The translations under genes were made by a program, and so were the position numbers. DNA of 64,000 nucleotides from Nemania diffusa. Taxonomy: Eukaryota; Ascomycota; Sordariomycetes; Xylariales; Xylariaceae. Each line of letters begins with the position of its first letter. Position 1 is the stretch's first letter. The notes beneath the pieces are model-generated. The model had not been told where the DNA came from. It was given only the letters and a program-made list of their open reading frames with translations, and made no database searches. Location: assembly GCA_038501195.1 (NCBI GenBank), contig JBBPUQ010000003.1, positions 2,620,501 through 2,684,500 of the forward strand. Direction: 5' to 3'. Positions 1 to 13,256 of this stretch are shown in pieces.

Positions 1-1018
1 CGATGCGCATCTTGACACACCGGTAGATCATTTCCTCGCCGCCCTTGAAATCTATTCCCAACTGCACGATATCGCCGTCATTAATCGGATACGGCTTAGA
101 CTCAGTTGCTGGGGCGCTTAGACGGATATGATTAAGAAACGTGCCCGACGAGCTCTTGACGTCCTTGATATACCACTTTCCCTTTTCAAACCAGAACTCG
201 CAATGGCGGCGGCTGACGACCTTGCTCTTGAAGCCCACAGGAGCCGCCGACGGAGCGTTCATGGGGACGGGCGCATGGTTTTCCCGCTCAGAATAGCGGC
301 CGACCTTGATGGTCTCCTTGCCAGTGGGTAAGGTACGGGCGACGGGCGAGAAAGTCAGGGCCGGGCGAGTCGCCCGTGGATCGTAGAACGCCGACAGGCG
401 TATGGATGGGAGCGAGTCATTAGGCGACATTTCATCCAGAGTTGCCAACGTCGCAGAACGCGACCTAGTCATATCTGCGTCGACAACGGGCGGCTCGGGC
501 TCAGGTTCGGGGCTGGAAGTGAACGCAGACCTCTCCTGTAACAAGGCGGCCGCGGCAGTCTCACAAAAGCGGGTGCTGAAGCGGCGGTTGTTGGGGTCCG
601 AGTCACTGTTGCTGTTCCGGGGAATGCCGGTAGCGATGGGGTCTACTATTGTGGTGTCGAGGGTTATGGAGAGCGGTTCGGCCAGGTAATCTGTGCCACT
701 GAGGTTGAGGGCATCAGCAATCGTGGCGGCGAAGGCTGACTCCTCTTGGCTGACGGAGCTCGCACGATTGGCACGGTTGGCACTATTGCCGCGGATGGAC
801 GAAGAGCGGAAGATGGCGCCGTGGATGCTGTGGCGATTGAGATTGCGAGAGCTGCTGGACTCGCGGGCGGAAAGGAGCGAATTAGCTGCGTAGCTGCGTA
901 GGTTGATGATACCGCTGAGGCGTCTTCGCGCTGATGACGTTGGTATTGATGGGGTGGAGGGAGCAAGGGGCTCGAAAATGGTAGGCGACGAGACGCCTGC
1001 GGGACGTTGGGAGAACAT
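1..1018 (-). CDS. FHA-domain protein, probably a Dma1-type FHA-RING ubiquitin ligase (5' part, partial)
   Basis: An open frame without introns runs from an ATG at 1018 to the left edge (339 codons visible); an in-frame stop lies about 25 codons upstream of that ATG, so it is the first usable Met. Residues 1-200 are Ser/Asn/Arg-rich and look disordered. From about residue 206 an FHA domain follows, with the phosphothreonine-binding signatures GRYSER (near 239), SRRHCEF (near 265) and SSSGTFLN (near 290), ending at the edge with GGEEMIYRCVKMRI. In filamentous fungi this FHA type with a long disordered N-terminus is typical of Dma1/Chfr-like proteins, which place a RING finger after the FHA and act in the spindle and septation checkpoints. 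The RING would lie outside the window, so the Dma1 assignment is inference; the FHA domain is seen directly. Confidence 0.75.
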   Translation of the reverse strand, partial: MFSQRPAGVSSPTIFEPLAPSTPSIPTSSARRRLSGIINLRSYAANSLLSARESSSSRNLNRHSIHGAIFRSSSIRGNSANRANRASSVSQEESAFAATIADALNLSGTDYLAEPLSITLDTTIVDPIATGIPRNSNSDSDPNNRRFSTRFCETAAAALLQERSAFTSSPEPEPEPPVVDADMTRSRSATLATLDEMSPNDSLPSIRLSAFYDPRATRPALTFSPVARTLPTGKETIKVGRYSERENHAPVPMNAPSAAPVGFKSKVVSRRHCEFWFEKGKWYIKDVKSSSGTFLNHIRLSAPATESKPYPINDGDIVQLGIDFKGGEEMIYRCVKMRI

Positions 1019-4000
1019 CTGGTGCCTGGGTTGTAGACCTGCCTTCGCCCCGTGGAGCGATGGGTCGGCTGGTTGGTCGCGTGCGTCTTAGGGGGCTGGA
1101 ATGGCGGGGGTGGTGGACTTGCTACAGCGCTGTAGCGGTACCTAAGACACCTGAAGCGGGCTACTTATGGGTAGGTAGGTACCTTAGGTATGGTATAAGC
1201 CACCTTAGTGCCTTATGGGTAGGTAGCTACCTATTCCCTCGCGATGATGCGCCTGCGCGGAGTGAGTGTTTAGCGCCCGAGTGGTCTGCTGTAAGGTAAC
1301 CTCGGAGGTATACTGCGTATGCAAGCATGCAGGCCGGCCGTCCGCCCGTATAACTTGTCCTGCAACAATACTTGTAGATGATGCAAAGGGAAAACGGAGA
1401 GGATGGTCGATGCGAAGCAGAATGAGCAAATGATTAACACAGGCAATATGACTTTCAGACGATCATATCGAACGAACACCTATGCCAACAAGCTAGACCT
1501 AATAGTGTATGGATACACGCATCACCAGTCCAGATGCTTCTGCTTCCAAGGCACTAACAACGTGATGCTTGTGGTTCGACTGGCTGAAAGACGAGAAGGT
1601 CATGGGACTCGCTAGGTAGGCAGGCTATACATGTACATGAGCGGAACGCTGCATGGAACGTCGTTCGGAGGTCGGTATCTGCAATGCAGGTAGTTAGCAA
1701 AGTCTAGAAGAGGAAACAAAGGGAGACCTATGTCCCGAGATCAAACACATACAATTATACGTGAGAAAGGAGGCAAGGGAAAGGAGTGGGAAAAAATTCC
1801 ATCAAGACATTAAGAAATCTCAGGCGGGAGAGAAGCAGTTGAGGCGTGGTAATATACTATGTTTAATATACTCTGTAATATACTCTGTAGGTACCGCTCA
1901 CAATCAACTTCACACCAGGATCGAACTATCATTTGCCGGCCACTAGACTACTGTATAACCTAAACTAAGCCTTCATAACATGTATGTACCTAATGTAAAC
2001 AAGGGGGCCAAATCCACCAGGGCTCAGAGCGCGTAAGATCATGTTGATCTCTCTCTCCATCAGGATGGCTTAAGGATGCAAGCAATGGCTTTGTCAACCA
2101 GGGCAGATAGAACCAGGGGATGTCCCCATTCAGCGCCGCCATTTACCTAGATCGAGGTCCCCTGGGGCTCGATTTGGAGATACTGTACTGAGTCAATAAT
2201 AGCCTTCATTAGATCTACTATGTAAAGAGTAGGTACTTGCTTGCATTGACTGGAATGAGATAGCTCGAGCCAGATTGTTGACAATCGCCGGGCGAGAAAC
2301 ACGGCCCTTTTTAGCGGCCCAACTACAGAGTACATAGATACCTGTATGATGTATGTAGGTCTCTAATCACTACAAGTTTTCAGTACTTGTAGTTGGAGAT
2401 GTCCGGCTTTAGGATTTTTCTATGTAGTGCCACATGTGCATACATACATAGTATCACCTTAAACCAGTATCTATCTCTCTGGGCGTGGGCGAACCTGATT
2501 TCTCCAAAATCTGGTAAATAATGAAGCCCGATCTCGATCAAACCATCACCTACCTACCTCTACAATGCTCATTATTCTGTACATGATGTGTATCGTTTGG
2601 TTGACATTTCCCAAACAAGTGTCCGAGATTACTATCGAGCAAGAGTGAATGCATAATCTCAAGCCCAAGTTTAGGTCAGCAGATCTACGTGCATTGCTGC
2701 CACCACAGTTCGTCTTTATGTGAAACAATATAGAACAAGCATAGCTCTGGCCCACGCCTGTTTATTTATTTGTTGTCAGCCTGCCCTTCGATCCTACCGC
2801 AACGTTCTTGGGCCATGTCTTTCTCAAATAGGGAATCTTCTGGATTTTGCGGTAGTCATGCTCACCCTGGTCAGTACAGAATGCTAGCATGGGTTTCCCC
2901 GGTTGCTGACCCTATCATAACCCGGCAATAAAGATTATTTACAGAGGAGTGGATATGATATTATGGTAAAGTTCTATGTAGGTACTTACATATGCATAGT
3001 GTAATAATCAACAGATTACTGCTACTACATAAACCATAACAATGCACACTCTTAGAATATGTAGGTACTTACTTACACTACATGCTTCTTGGATTATAGG
3101 CTACACCGTTTTTGTAGTGCTAATGTTGATCATCTGCCAGTGCTGACCTCCGCAAAGTAGACTAGCCAGGTTAGTTCCCTAATACCTACCTAGGTATGTA
3201 CCTATGCGAACACCATAGTAGGTAGGTAAGTATCTATACGCATAGGTAGGAAGGCAACTCCCTCTATTGATCGATGAATTCTATCAAGACAGTAGAAATT
3301 TTCTTCTTCCAACAAACACTAAATAAGGGGATAAACACAATCTTTTTAGGAATTGGTATGCCACGATGATGAATGTTCTGTAATAGGATTGGATTACCAA
3401 AGGAGGAAAGAGGGGCAATGCTGTTAGTGTACTGCATCACCCCACCAAATTAAATTTAGAACAACCCGGGCTTAGGCGTTGTTTCAGCTTTCTTCATCAA
3501 GAATAGTGGGCCACACAATACCTCAATCCCCGGGTTTTGTCGGCGCATCCGAAATCGAAGCCAACCTGGTAGGTATCTGCCGGTATTACCTACATATCTC
3601 CACTGTGTATTGAGATCGTAGCGCCCAGTCATCTAGCTAAGTATCCACGTTACAAACATAATTATAGTATACTATGTATGTAGTAACTAAGCTAATAATG
3701 CTAGATTGTCTTCTCACGTACTACTCAGTAAGAATTTCTCAATGGCTTGTTATACTCTTCCTTGATTATCATGCTTGATTATAGCTATGAGGTATGTACA
3801 TGCGCATCGAGAATAGGGACCTGAAAGAAAGTTACAAGACGAGTTCTGTATTAGGGGGTTTGTTAAACGCGCTCTTCTAATACATTAACTAGTGCTATGA
3901 GTTTCTCTTCAATCTGAGGGTTATATGCTCTATACTCTATTTGAGGTGTTACAGATGATAGTATTTATATTTTTATTATTTAGTCAAGCTATTCACTATA

Positions 4001-4237
4001 TAAAAGAAAAATTAAAGCAGTAGGTAACCTACTTCTTCTTCCATCAGCCGCGGTCTAGTGCACGGAGAGCGAGGTGAGGCACTGGACTAGCGTGAGCCGA
4101 TAAGAGTGTCACCTGGCCCGATAAGGACAATATTCTTAGTCATCTTTCATCGGTCACTGCAAATATCTCCGTCTGCTTTGAGCCATCGATTGAACACTGC
4201 GCAAAACTTACACTGGGCAACGCGTGTTCACTTCGTT
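1019..4237. other. Intergenic region, no gene recognised
   Basis: About 3.2 kb between the divergent FHA gene and the MPP gene. Open frames here are short and none resembles a known protein. The stretch contains repeated TAGGTA/TACCTA words (for example 1165-1235 and 3180-3250) and is moderately AT-rich toward its right end (3900-4020). It should hold the promoters of both flanking genes, but no specific operator can be assigned. Confidence 0.5.
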
Positions 4238-6060
4238 ATGTTCCGCGCATATACATCTAAGTCCCTAGCTAGAGGCCTAGCCTCGCCCGTGGCTGCAAGG
4301 GCCAAAATATCCCGCCTGCCATTAAATCGCACCCTTGCCACCGTCAAAGTCCCAGTCGCCAAGGTACCCAAAACCCTTCCTCGTGCATGGCATGTGCACA
4401 GCATCCCCTAACCCCTCTGTAGGAACCTACCGATTTCGATAGGTTAACGGTACTTCCAAATGGCGTTCGCGTCGCATCCGAAGCTCTTCCCGGGTCCTTC
4501 TCTGCAGTGGGTGTCTACGTCGAGGCCGGATCACGTTTCGAAACTCCTCAACTAAGCGGGTTAAGCCATGTCATCGATCGCATGGCCTTCAAGTCCACCG
4601 ACAGCAAGTCGAGCGAGGATATCCAAGAGGTGGTCGAGTCTCTTGGTGGAAACATACAATGCGTTTCTTCCAGAGAGTCCATCATGTACCAGGCTGCCAC
4701 ATTCAACTCGACAGTTCCTATTGCAACGGAGCTGCTCGCTGACACGATCAGAAATCCGCGTATCACAGAAGAAGAGGTTGCCCAAGAGCTCGCCACCGCC
4801 GAATATGAAATCACCGAGATTTGGAAAAAGCCCGATCTTATTATACCCGAGTTGGTACACATGGCCGCCTTCAAAGACAATACTCTTGGTAACCCCCTTT
4901 TATGCCCCATGGAGCGCATACCACAGATCGACAGGTCGGTCATCAAGACATACAGAGATACCTTTTATCGTCCGGAACGAACAGTTGTGGCATTCGCCGG
5001 CGTGCCTCATACTGAGGCTGTGCGATTGGCCACCGAGTTCTTCGGTGACATGAAACCTACCGGACCGCCGTTGCTATCAAGGTCCGGCTCGGAAACATCT
5101 ATAAATTCGTTATCGTCAGTTAACGCAGAATCCTCCGCTTCATCATCTTTAGCATCCTCATCCTCCTCATCCTCCGCATCATCCGTAAACTCGAAACAAC
5201 AATCATCTGGTATTTTCTCCAAAATACCCCTCTTCAAGAGTCTCTCCACTTCGGCGAGTAAGAGTGCCGCCGTCCTAGATTCACCAGGCCTTGTCCCAAC
5301 ATTAGAGGACATCTCTGCTCCCGCCCACTACACCGGCGGTTTCATTTCACTGCCCACGCTCCCCCCTTCGTTCAACCCTATGCAACCTAATTTCAGTCAC
5401 ATTCACATAGCATTTGAAGGGCTGCCAGTAGGATCTAAGGATATATATGCACTCGCCGCATTAAATACTCTGCTGGGTGGTGGTGGATCGTTCTCTGCGG
5501 GTGGCCCCGGGAAGGGCATGTACTCTCGATTGTACACAAATGTTCTCAATCAACATGCATGGGTGGAAAATTGCATGGCCTTTAATCATTCCTACACAGA
5601 TTCTGGGTTGTTTGGCATATCCGGATTATGTATGCCGGGCCGTACTCAGCACATGCTAGACGTCATGTGCCAGGAACTCCGGGCGCTTACCTTGGATACT
5701 GGCTTCTCAGCACTCGGCGAAGTTGAGGTTCAGCGTGCCAAGAACCAACTTCGGTCGAGTCTTCTGATGAATCTCGAAAGCCGCATGGTCGAGTTGGAGG
5801 ACCTCGGGCGACAAGTCCAAGTCCATGGCAAGAAAGTGCCAGTGAGAGAGATGTGCTATAATATCGAGAAGCTAACTGCCAGGGATCTCCGTCGTGTCGC
5901 GAAAGAAGTCGTCGGCGGCCTCGTCCAGAACCCAGGAAATGGCAGTGGCGCTCCCACCGTCGTGATACAAGAAGTAGATTCGCCGAATTTCACGTCGAAG
6001 CCGCTGACATGGGATGACATCCAGGAGAGAATATTTAGATGGGGACTTGGTAGACGGTGA
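4238..6060 (+). CDS. MAS2: Mitochondrial processing peptidase alpha subunit (MPP-alpha)
   Basis: Two exons, 4238-4363 and 4423-6060, joined over a 59-nt intron (donor GTACCC, branch CTAAC, acceptor TGTAG) give 587 aa, close to the usual fungal length. The product is the non-catalytic, substrate-binding subunit of the matrix peptidase that removes import presequences. Residues 1-42 are Arg/Ser-rich without acids, a mitochondrial presequence. The M16 fold begins with EPTDFDRLTVLPNGVRVASE. The HxxEH metal motif of catalytic subunits is replaced by SHVIDRMAF (near 91), as expected for alpha. The glycine-rich substrate loop GGGGSFSAGGPGKGM is near residue 392. A Ser-rich low-complexity insert occupies about 267-327. 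The Met at 4238 is preferred over an in-frame Met at 4106 because it starts the basic presequence directly. Confidence 0.93.
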
Positions 6061-6517
6061 AGATCGGGTCCCATCCCGAAATCATCTTAGTCAATAGGCC
6101 AGCCGTTTTGCATGTGGCCCATCCATATACCTTATAACATCGGCGAGGTGTACGAATTAGGGGCGGGCGCATATTGCCATAGACGCTGTGTCCTAGTATA
6201 AACCTATCCACTCGTGTACAAGCATGTAACAACAATTTTTACGAAGAAATGGCACACACTGCTTGCAAATAGATTTGTTAAAGAAGAACTTAGACGAGCC
6301 TTATTTACGTATGCTCATGCTCCTGCCCCTGACTGTAGCTGAGGAGTATAAATCGCCAACTTGTTTCCACTAGCCGACAATGATTATCTTCTCTATTTTC
6401 TATAACATTTCCGGGACTTATTTCATATAGACTGGTAAGGGATTGGCCATATATAGTAGCATCTTAAATTGCAAGACATGGTTCTAAAACCCCTCAAGCT
6501 AGAGTCGGGTCAATAGT
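6061..6517. other. Convergent 3' intergenic spacer
   Basis: This is the space between the 3' ends of the MPP-alpha gene (plus) and the rhamnosidase gene (minus). It must contain both polyadenylation regions. No other structure was seen. Confidence 0.5.
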
Positions 6518-8653
6518 CTAGTGCGAAACCCTTGTTCCCGTCCTGACAAGGCTGACAGTCGTCTTCTTGCCCCCCTCAACCCTCACTTTCTCGGTCCCTG
6601 AAATCGGACCGCCCACGGTCCCAGTCGTGCCATTCGGCGGGTCCACCACGACGGAGATCTCCCCGCCCGCGCCGGCCTGCCAGCTCACGCCCAGCGGCCC
6701 GTACGGCGTCGGGACCACGCCGCGGGCCCAGGCGATGTCGTCCGCGCGCGCGACGTCCACGCTCCACTCCAGGAACCCGGGCCGCGCGGGCTTGACGCCG
6801 AGCACGTAGGTGCTCAGCAGGGGCGCGACGCCGGACGACCAGCCGTGCGCGAGGCTCGTGTCGGCGCCCTCGTACTTGGCGCCATCCGCGCCGACGCCCT
6901 CCCAGTGCGTGACGCCCGGGTCGGCCGCGGCCATCCAGCCCCAGGTGCGGCGCACGAGGTCCAGCGCGCCGGCGGCGGCGTCGTCGTCGTCGTCGGCGCC
7001 GGCCTCGAAGCGCGCGGCGCCCTCGAAGTACGAGACGAAGGCGTACACGCGGTCCGAGAAGCCGGCGCCGAGCGCCTCACCCGCGGCGTCGTAGAACGCG
7101 TTGCCCCAGGGCCGCGCCGTGGCCGAGGCCAGGTAGCTCAGCGCGCCGGTGGCGCTCGTGGCGTTGGCGATCCCGGCGAGCACGGCGAGGCTGTTGCCGT
7201 CTTGCGCGTGCGCGGCGCAGCCCGCGCCGGTGCACTTCCGGTCGAAGTACGCGGAGACGGAGGGGTCCCAGAGCGTCGCCTGGAACCCGGCGGACACGGC
7301 CGCCGCGCGCGAGCGCCACCGCGCGGCGTCGGCGGCGTGTGCAGCGCTGAGGTCGGCGAGTGAGGCGGCCTTGTTCAGCGCGAGCACGTACAGGGCGCTG
7401 TAGTACGCGGCGGAGCCGGGACGGGGCAGGAAGGCGTAGTCGCCGTAGCCGTCGGGGCGCACGAGGAGCTGCGTCGCGGCGTCGGTGTGCGCGGGGTAGT
7501 AGGTGTCGAGGACCTTGACTAGCACGGCGTAGTGGGCGTCGAGGTAGGACGCGTTGCCGGTGTAGAAGACGTAGTCCCAGCTGCAGAGGACCCAGTAGAG
7601 GGGGTAGTCAAAGAGCGCGAGAGTGTACTGGTTGATGCTGGCGGGGGGCAGCCAGCCGTCGGCGCGCTGGTGGGCGGCGAGGTCCTCGAGCACGTTGAGC
7701 GTCGCCGTCGAGGCGTCGGGGTGCGACAGGTAACTCGTCAACGAGGCGACAGCGAGGTCTCCGATGTACGGGTCGCGGTCGCGCTTGGCGCCGTCGAGGA
7801 GCACGAGCTTGCCGAGCAGCGACGCGCTCGTGGCGCCGCGCGGCTCCGTGTCGTTGGCGTTGAAGACGGCTGTGCCCATGTCGACCGTGTACACGCCGTC
7901 GAACCACCACTGCGTCAGGTTCGCGTCGGAGCACTCGAACCAGCCCGCGAAGGTGTCTGGCGTGCCCAAATACCCGGACCAGCGCAGCGCGACGGACGAG
8001 ATCTGCACTTGGCCGTCGGCGGATGTGTACGGCGCATCCGTCGTCAGGGCGTCCAGGGAGATCCGGACGTATCGGAAGGCGTGCAAACCATCCGAGCAGA
8101 CTTGACTGCCGTATTCACAGCCCCATTGGTCTTCCCAAGTGTACGCGTCGTTCTTGACGGCAACCTAGATAGGTGGGATACGTAAGTGCGAACTCTCGTA
8201 TCTCCTTTCCCGAGTTATTCCAAACGAGTTGTCTTAATTTCTTACCTGATCTGTTCCTGTGGTGACGAGCTGAGGTGGATCCTATTGTGCAAATAGTCAG
8301 CACCTCGTATTGGATCGAAGCCATGCGCGATTGGACACGAAAACATACCCCTTGTGCCCTATCCGAGCGGGTATAATCACTGCGATCAGTCAAAAACTCG
8401 AGGGCCTCCGAAAAGGCCAATCGAATCCCGGGAAAGGCCTGCGACGACCCGTTCGTCGATCCTGCAAACTCGAGAAGTAATTGACCCACGACGTTCTGTC
8501 CAAAATCAACAACAAGCGTCGGGGTCTCGTCCGAGCCGCCAGATGCTGCGGTAAGCACAGTTGTGGCAGCACCTGTGACGAGTCCATCCGCATTTGCAAT
8601 GTTCCCCTGCGTGTAGCTCGACAGTATTGTCGCTGGGCGCACGATGGCACTGT
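6518..8653 (-). pseudogene. GH78 alpha-L-rhamnosidase, 3' part separated from its 5' end by an insertion
   Basis: Three exon pieces on the minus strand: 8653-8349 (interrupted exon), 8281-8246 (36 nt) and 8164-6518. Introns are 67 nt (GTATGT..ATAG) and 81 nt (GTAAGA..CTAG). The product is a six-hairpin glycosidase of family GH78, which releases terminal alpha-L-rhamnose from plant glycosides and pectin side chains. Recognisable blocks are VRPATILSSYTQGN, VVDFGQNVVGQLLLEFAG, DRSDYTRSDRAQG, YTWEDQWGCEYGSQVCSDGL, GAKRDRDPYIGDLAVASL, DYPLYWVLCSWDYVFYTGN and SLAHGWSSGVAPLLSTYVLG. There is no frameshift or stop. The frame opens without an ATG at the edge of the 14 kb element; the missing first 36 codons lie at 22834-22942. 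The last exon is very GC-rich compared with neighbouring genes. As it stands the gene should be inactive. Confidence 0.9.
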
Positions 8654-8692
8654 TACAGCAACCCAGAGGGCTAACTGTTCGAAAACTAATTT
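8654..8692 (+). repeat. Left terminal inverted repeat of the 14.2 kb element
   Basis: 39 bp starting TACAGCAACCC and ending ACTAATTT, inverted at 22789-22827 with two transition differences. Immediately outside is the CACTGT duplication at 8648-8653. Confidence 0.9.
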
Positions 8693-11600
8693 TGAGTCAC
8701 TAGCAACACACTATACTCCTAAATAAAAACAGAGTTAACTTATTTTAAAATAATTAAATAGAAATATACAGTATAAACATAAATAAAATTTACAGTACAG
8801 TATATATTAAAATTATTTTAATTATTAATCTAAGTTATAAACTATTGTTTATATTCGCTTTTTATTATACAAGCTCAAAATAGTAAAATAAAAGTTATAA
8901 TAGTTTGCGCTATTAATTATTAAGCTTTTATTTAAAAAAAACTAGTTACTAAAGCTTGCTTTAACTACAATATACTATTACGAAGTACAAATTCTGCTTT
9001 TCTGCTTATTATTAACTTTACTAAAAGCTTACCGATTTAAGCTACAACTGAGCTAAAGTTTATTCAACTTATTCGTTTTATTTTAACACTTATACTAAGT
9101 ACGCCTAGAGCTTTATTACAACTGATTACTTTTGCATAACTTGATTTTGCATTTATTTTTGTATAAACAAACTAACAGCAAAGTATTACGTTAACAAACA
9201 CAAAAAAACAAAACATTATTAATAGTATAGCTATTAATATTTATGTTAAACTTAAAATTGTTAAATCAATTAGTACTTTTATATACGAGTTTATTAAAAA
9301 AATCAAACAAGTTAAAGCTATGTTAGCTTATACTGTTTTAATTAATTAAGTATTTAATAACTACTAAGAACTTATTAAATATTTCAAGTCGAACTAAACA
9401 ATTTTAAACTTATATACTACTAAACAAGCTTGTAAATTAGTTGTATCAGTTATAACAAACAATAGATGCAGTGTTATAAAGTTAACTAAAAACTTTATAG
9501 AACTTATTCAGCTTTTTAACTTAAAAGCTGCTAACAATAATGTTAATAAAAACAAGTTTGCAGTTAATTTTTATTATTCGCAAAAAGCTCCGCTTAATTA
9601 TTTTTTAATCAAACCGAAAAAAAGCAAAAAATACAAAGTTTAATTTTTTTCGGACATACTTTTAAGTTTATTAAACAGTAAAACAAAAAAAAAGATTAAA
9701 ATTGAACTTAAATCAACTTTAATTAAACAAAAGCTTACTAGTGCTAGTTTATTTTTACGTAAAATAAAAAATGAACTAAGCAAAATCAAGCTAAATTTAA
9801 AAACATCTTGTTAGCTAAAACTACAAACACTTTCGTTAAAAAAAATCAAAAAAAAATTAACTTTTACTTATAACTTACTAAGCTTTAAACTACTAATTTT
9901 AACTAAAAATAAATATAAACACTTTAGCTTATTTGTACAAATATAAAATGCAGCTAAACAGCAAACTAAAGTAAAAAATACTAGCGAAAACTAGTTAAAA
10001 ATACAAAAACAAAGTTTATTTCAAGTTGTTTTTTCGTTAAACTTTCTTAGTTCATTATAACTATTTTATATTGTTATTTAGTTTGTTTATAGTTTAAATT
10101 AAGCAAGTTTTTTTTATATTAAAGTATATTATTTATTTTATTATTTAGTTCAAAGTTGTTCAAGTTTAATAAACTAAAACTAGCTAACTTTAACTTCTGT
10201 TTTAGTTCATTTTAGCTTCTTTTAAGTTTAACAAGCTTAATAATTTAAAGCACTTGTTTATATAAAATATAACTTTTTAAATCAGTTTTTAAACGTTTAT
10301 ATTTGTAAATATATAAAGTTTAATTAGTAAAAAAAGCAACTAATAATAATTGATTTAAATAAAATACAGTTAAACAATTACAAATTTACATTGTAGCTTC
10401 TAAAAAATAAGCATTTAAATTAATACTATTAATATTAACTAACTTTATAAACTCAAACTATCGTTTTTTATTTAAAAGTATATAGCAATCAACAAAGCTT
10501 TAAACTAAATTTAGCATTGTATATAGTTAGTAAAAAATACTAGCAATAATATATAGTTTTATTTGTTAAGCTTAAATACAATACTTATTCTAAAAACGTA
10601 TAAATTCGAAGCACTTATAACGAATTAAAAGCATAAAAATATAAAGTAAAACAACACAGTTTTTTTAAAACTTAAATAACTAAAAGCTTTAATACTTAAA
10701 CGTACTAAAATACTTCTAATATATATTAGTACAAATGTAATAATAATAGTATAAGCTTGTATAAATACTTACTTTTTAAAACAATGTACAGCTTTTTTAT
10801 AGTTAATTTTACTAGCTTTCAATTTATTAATTAGCTGTGCTTTTGCTAAAAAACTAGCAACTACTTTATTGTAAAAACCTATTTCTTGTGTTTTTATTGC
10901 TGTTATTATACGCAGTAAATTAAGCAATATTGCTCGAAAATGTATTTGTTTGTGCTATTTTAAACATAAAAACACAAACTTTTTTTAGAAATAATTAACA
11001 TGAATATTAGTCGCTTTTAGAAACTTCAAATAAAAAAAAATGTACTATTACTATTATTAAAGTTTCGTTATTTCGATTTAATTGAATAATAAGTAGTAAA
11101 TAGTTATATTAATTAACTATTTCTATATATTAAATAAAAATAAACTAAGCTATAACTGCTAAAAACTCAATATAAAACTATAAAATAAATTGTAAATAAG
11201 CGTTAATACTAGCATAAATTTCGAATCTATATTTAGCAAGTTTAAAATATACATTTACTAACAAAATATAGTTTAGTTTAAAACAAGTCCAACTTTTATA
11301 GCAATAATAAACTTTGTTTAAACGTTTAATAATCAAAACTTCATAAAATTTTCAGTAAACTTTATACAGTACTTTACAAAATAAAACAAAAAATCGTTAA
11401 TACATATAAGTAACAAAAGTTCGAAGTTCGAGCTAACTTGTTAAACTTTGCATATTTTTTTTAGTACTAAAAAACTTTCGTAGTTACTATTAATATGTTT
11501 GTACAACTTCAATCAAATATTTGTAATATATTTCTAACTGTATACAAATAACTACAATACTATATAAAAATATAATAAACTTATTACAAATTAAATGTAC

Positions 11601-12000
11601 ATATAGCTATTAATTAAATAGCCCGTACTTATAATATAATGTTACAAATTGCTTGTTAAAATTATCGCTATACTTAGTACGTTGTTTATTCTTAAAAATT
11701 CTCTATTGTTTTAATTGTACATATAAAACAGTTCGTTTAATTAGTATATTGTAAAAATAATTAAAAACGTTTATTATAAATTCGACTCGGGTATAATTTC
11801 GGTATTCTTCGATAATCCATTTTTTTTATAAATTAAAGTTAATTGTTAAGTGCTCTATTTTAGCATGCTAAAAGAAAAAAGTGCTAAAGCTTTATGTAAC
11901 ATGTGCTAAAAAAAACAAAAGTATACAAAGTCGAGCTATTAAACACAAACATATACATAAGCATACAACTTTGTACAAATAAGTACTACATAATAATATA
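8693..12000. other. Left arm of the element: AT-rich, non-coding, no recognisable gene
   Basis: This 3.3 kb zone still contains scattered G and C, mostly as isolated bases in words such as AGCTT, TTCG and TGTAC, while GG and CC are rare. There is no open frame of note on either strand. The palindrome TTGTACAA occurs near 9933, 11499 and 11971. It may be a mutated remnant of coding DNA, but nothing can be identified. Confidence 0.6.
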
Positions 12001-12058
12001 AATAAATAAATAATAACTAAATAAAAAAAATAATAGAAATAATAAAAAAAATTAATAT

Positions 12059-12237
<179 letters not shown>

Positions 12238-13256
12238 AAATAATTTATTTTATTTATTTATTTAATTAATTATTTATTTATTTATAATTAAAAAAATTAT
12301 TTTAATAAAAAAAAATTATAAATTATAATTTTTTTATTAATAAAATAAAATTAAATAAATTATTTATTTATAATATTAATTATATATATAATTATTTAAA
12401 AAGTTTTAAAAATTATTTATTTTATATATTTTTTTATTAAAAAAATAATAAAAATAATTATATATAAATTAATTATTAATTTAATATTATTATTATAAAA
12501 TTTAAATTTAATATAAAATATTATTTTAAATATATTATTATATATTTAAATTTATAATTTTTTAAAAATATATTATAATTATAAATTATTAAAATTTTAA
12601 AAATAAATAAATTTTTATTTTATTTTATTATATAATAATTTTTAAATTTTTATATAATTTAATTTTTTTTATATTAAATATTTATATTAATAATAATTTT
12701 TAATAATAATTTTTATTATTATTATATATTAATATAATTTAATTAAACTTTTATTATTTATATATTAAAATTATTTTTATATATTTTAATTAATTAATTT
12801 ATAATTTATTTATAAATAATATATATATATTATATATTAAATTAATATTTTTAATTATTATAAATTTAAATATTATAACTTTTATATTAATTATATATTA
12901 ATTTTTTTATTTATTTAAAAAATATAAAAATATAATATATAATTATATTTAAACTTTTAAAATTATTAATAAATTATTATTAATTAATAATATTATAAAA
13001 ATATTTATATTATATAAATAAATATAATAATTAATAAATTATTTATATATATATAAATAATATTTAAAAAAATTAATTAAATTATAATATTATAATATTT
13101 AAATTTTTTTTATTTTATATTTAAATATAAAATAAAAAATTTAAAAAAATTAAATTAAATAAAATATTAATTAAATTATAAAATATTATAAAATATATAT
13201 TAAATTTTAATAAATATAAACAAAATTAATAAAATATAATTAAAAATATATAAAGT

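Noticed and set aside
8390..8650. Open frames starting near 8642-8650 as an independent gene
   Set aside because: They have no ATG (GTG only) and are the interrupted GH78 exon or its shadow.
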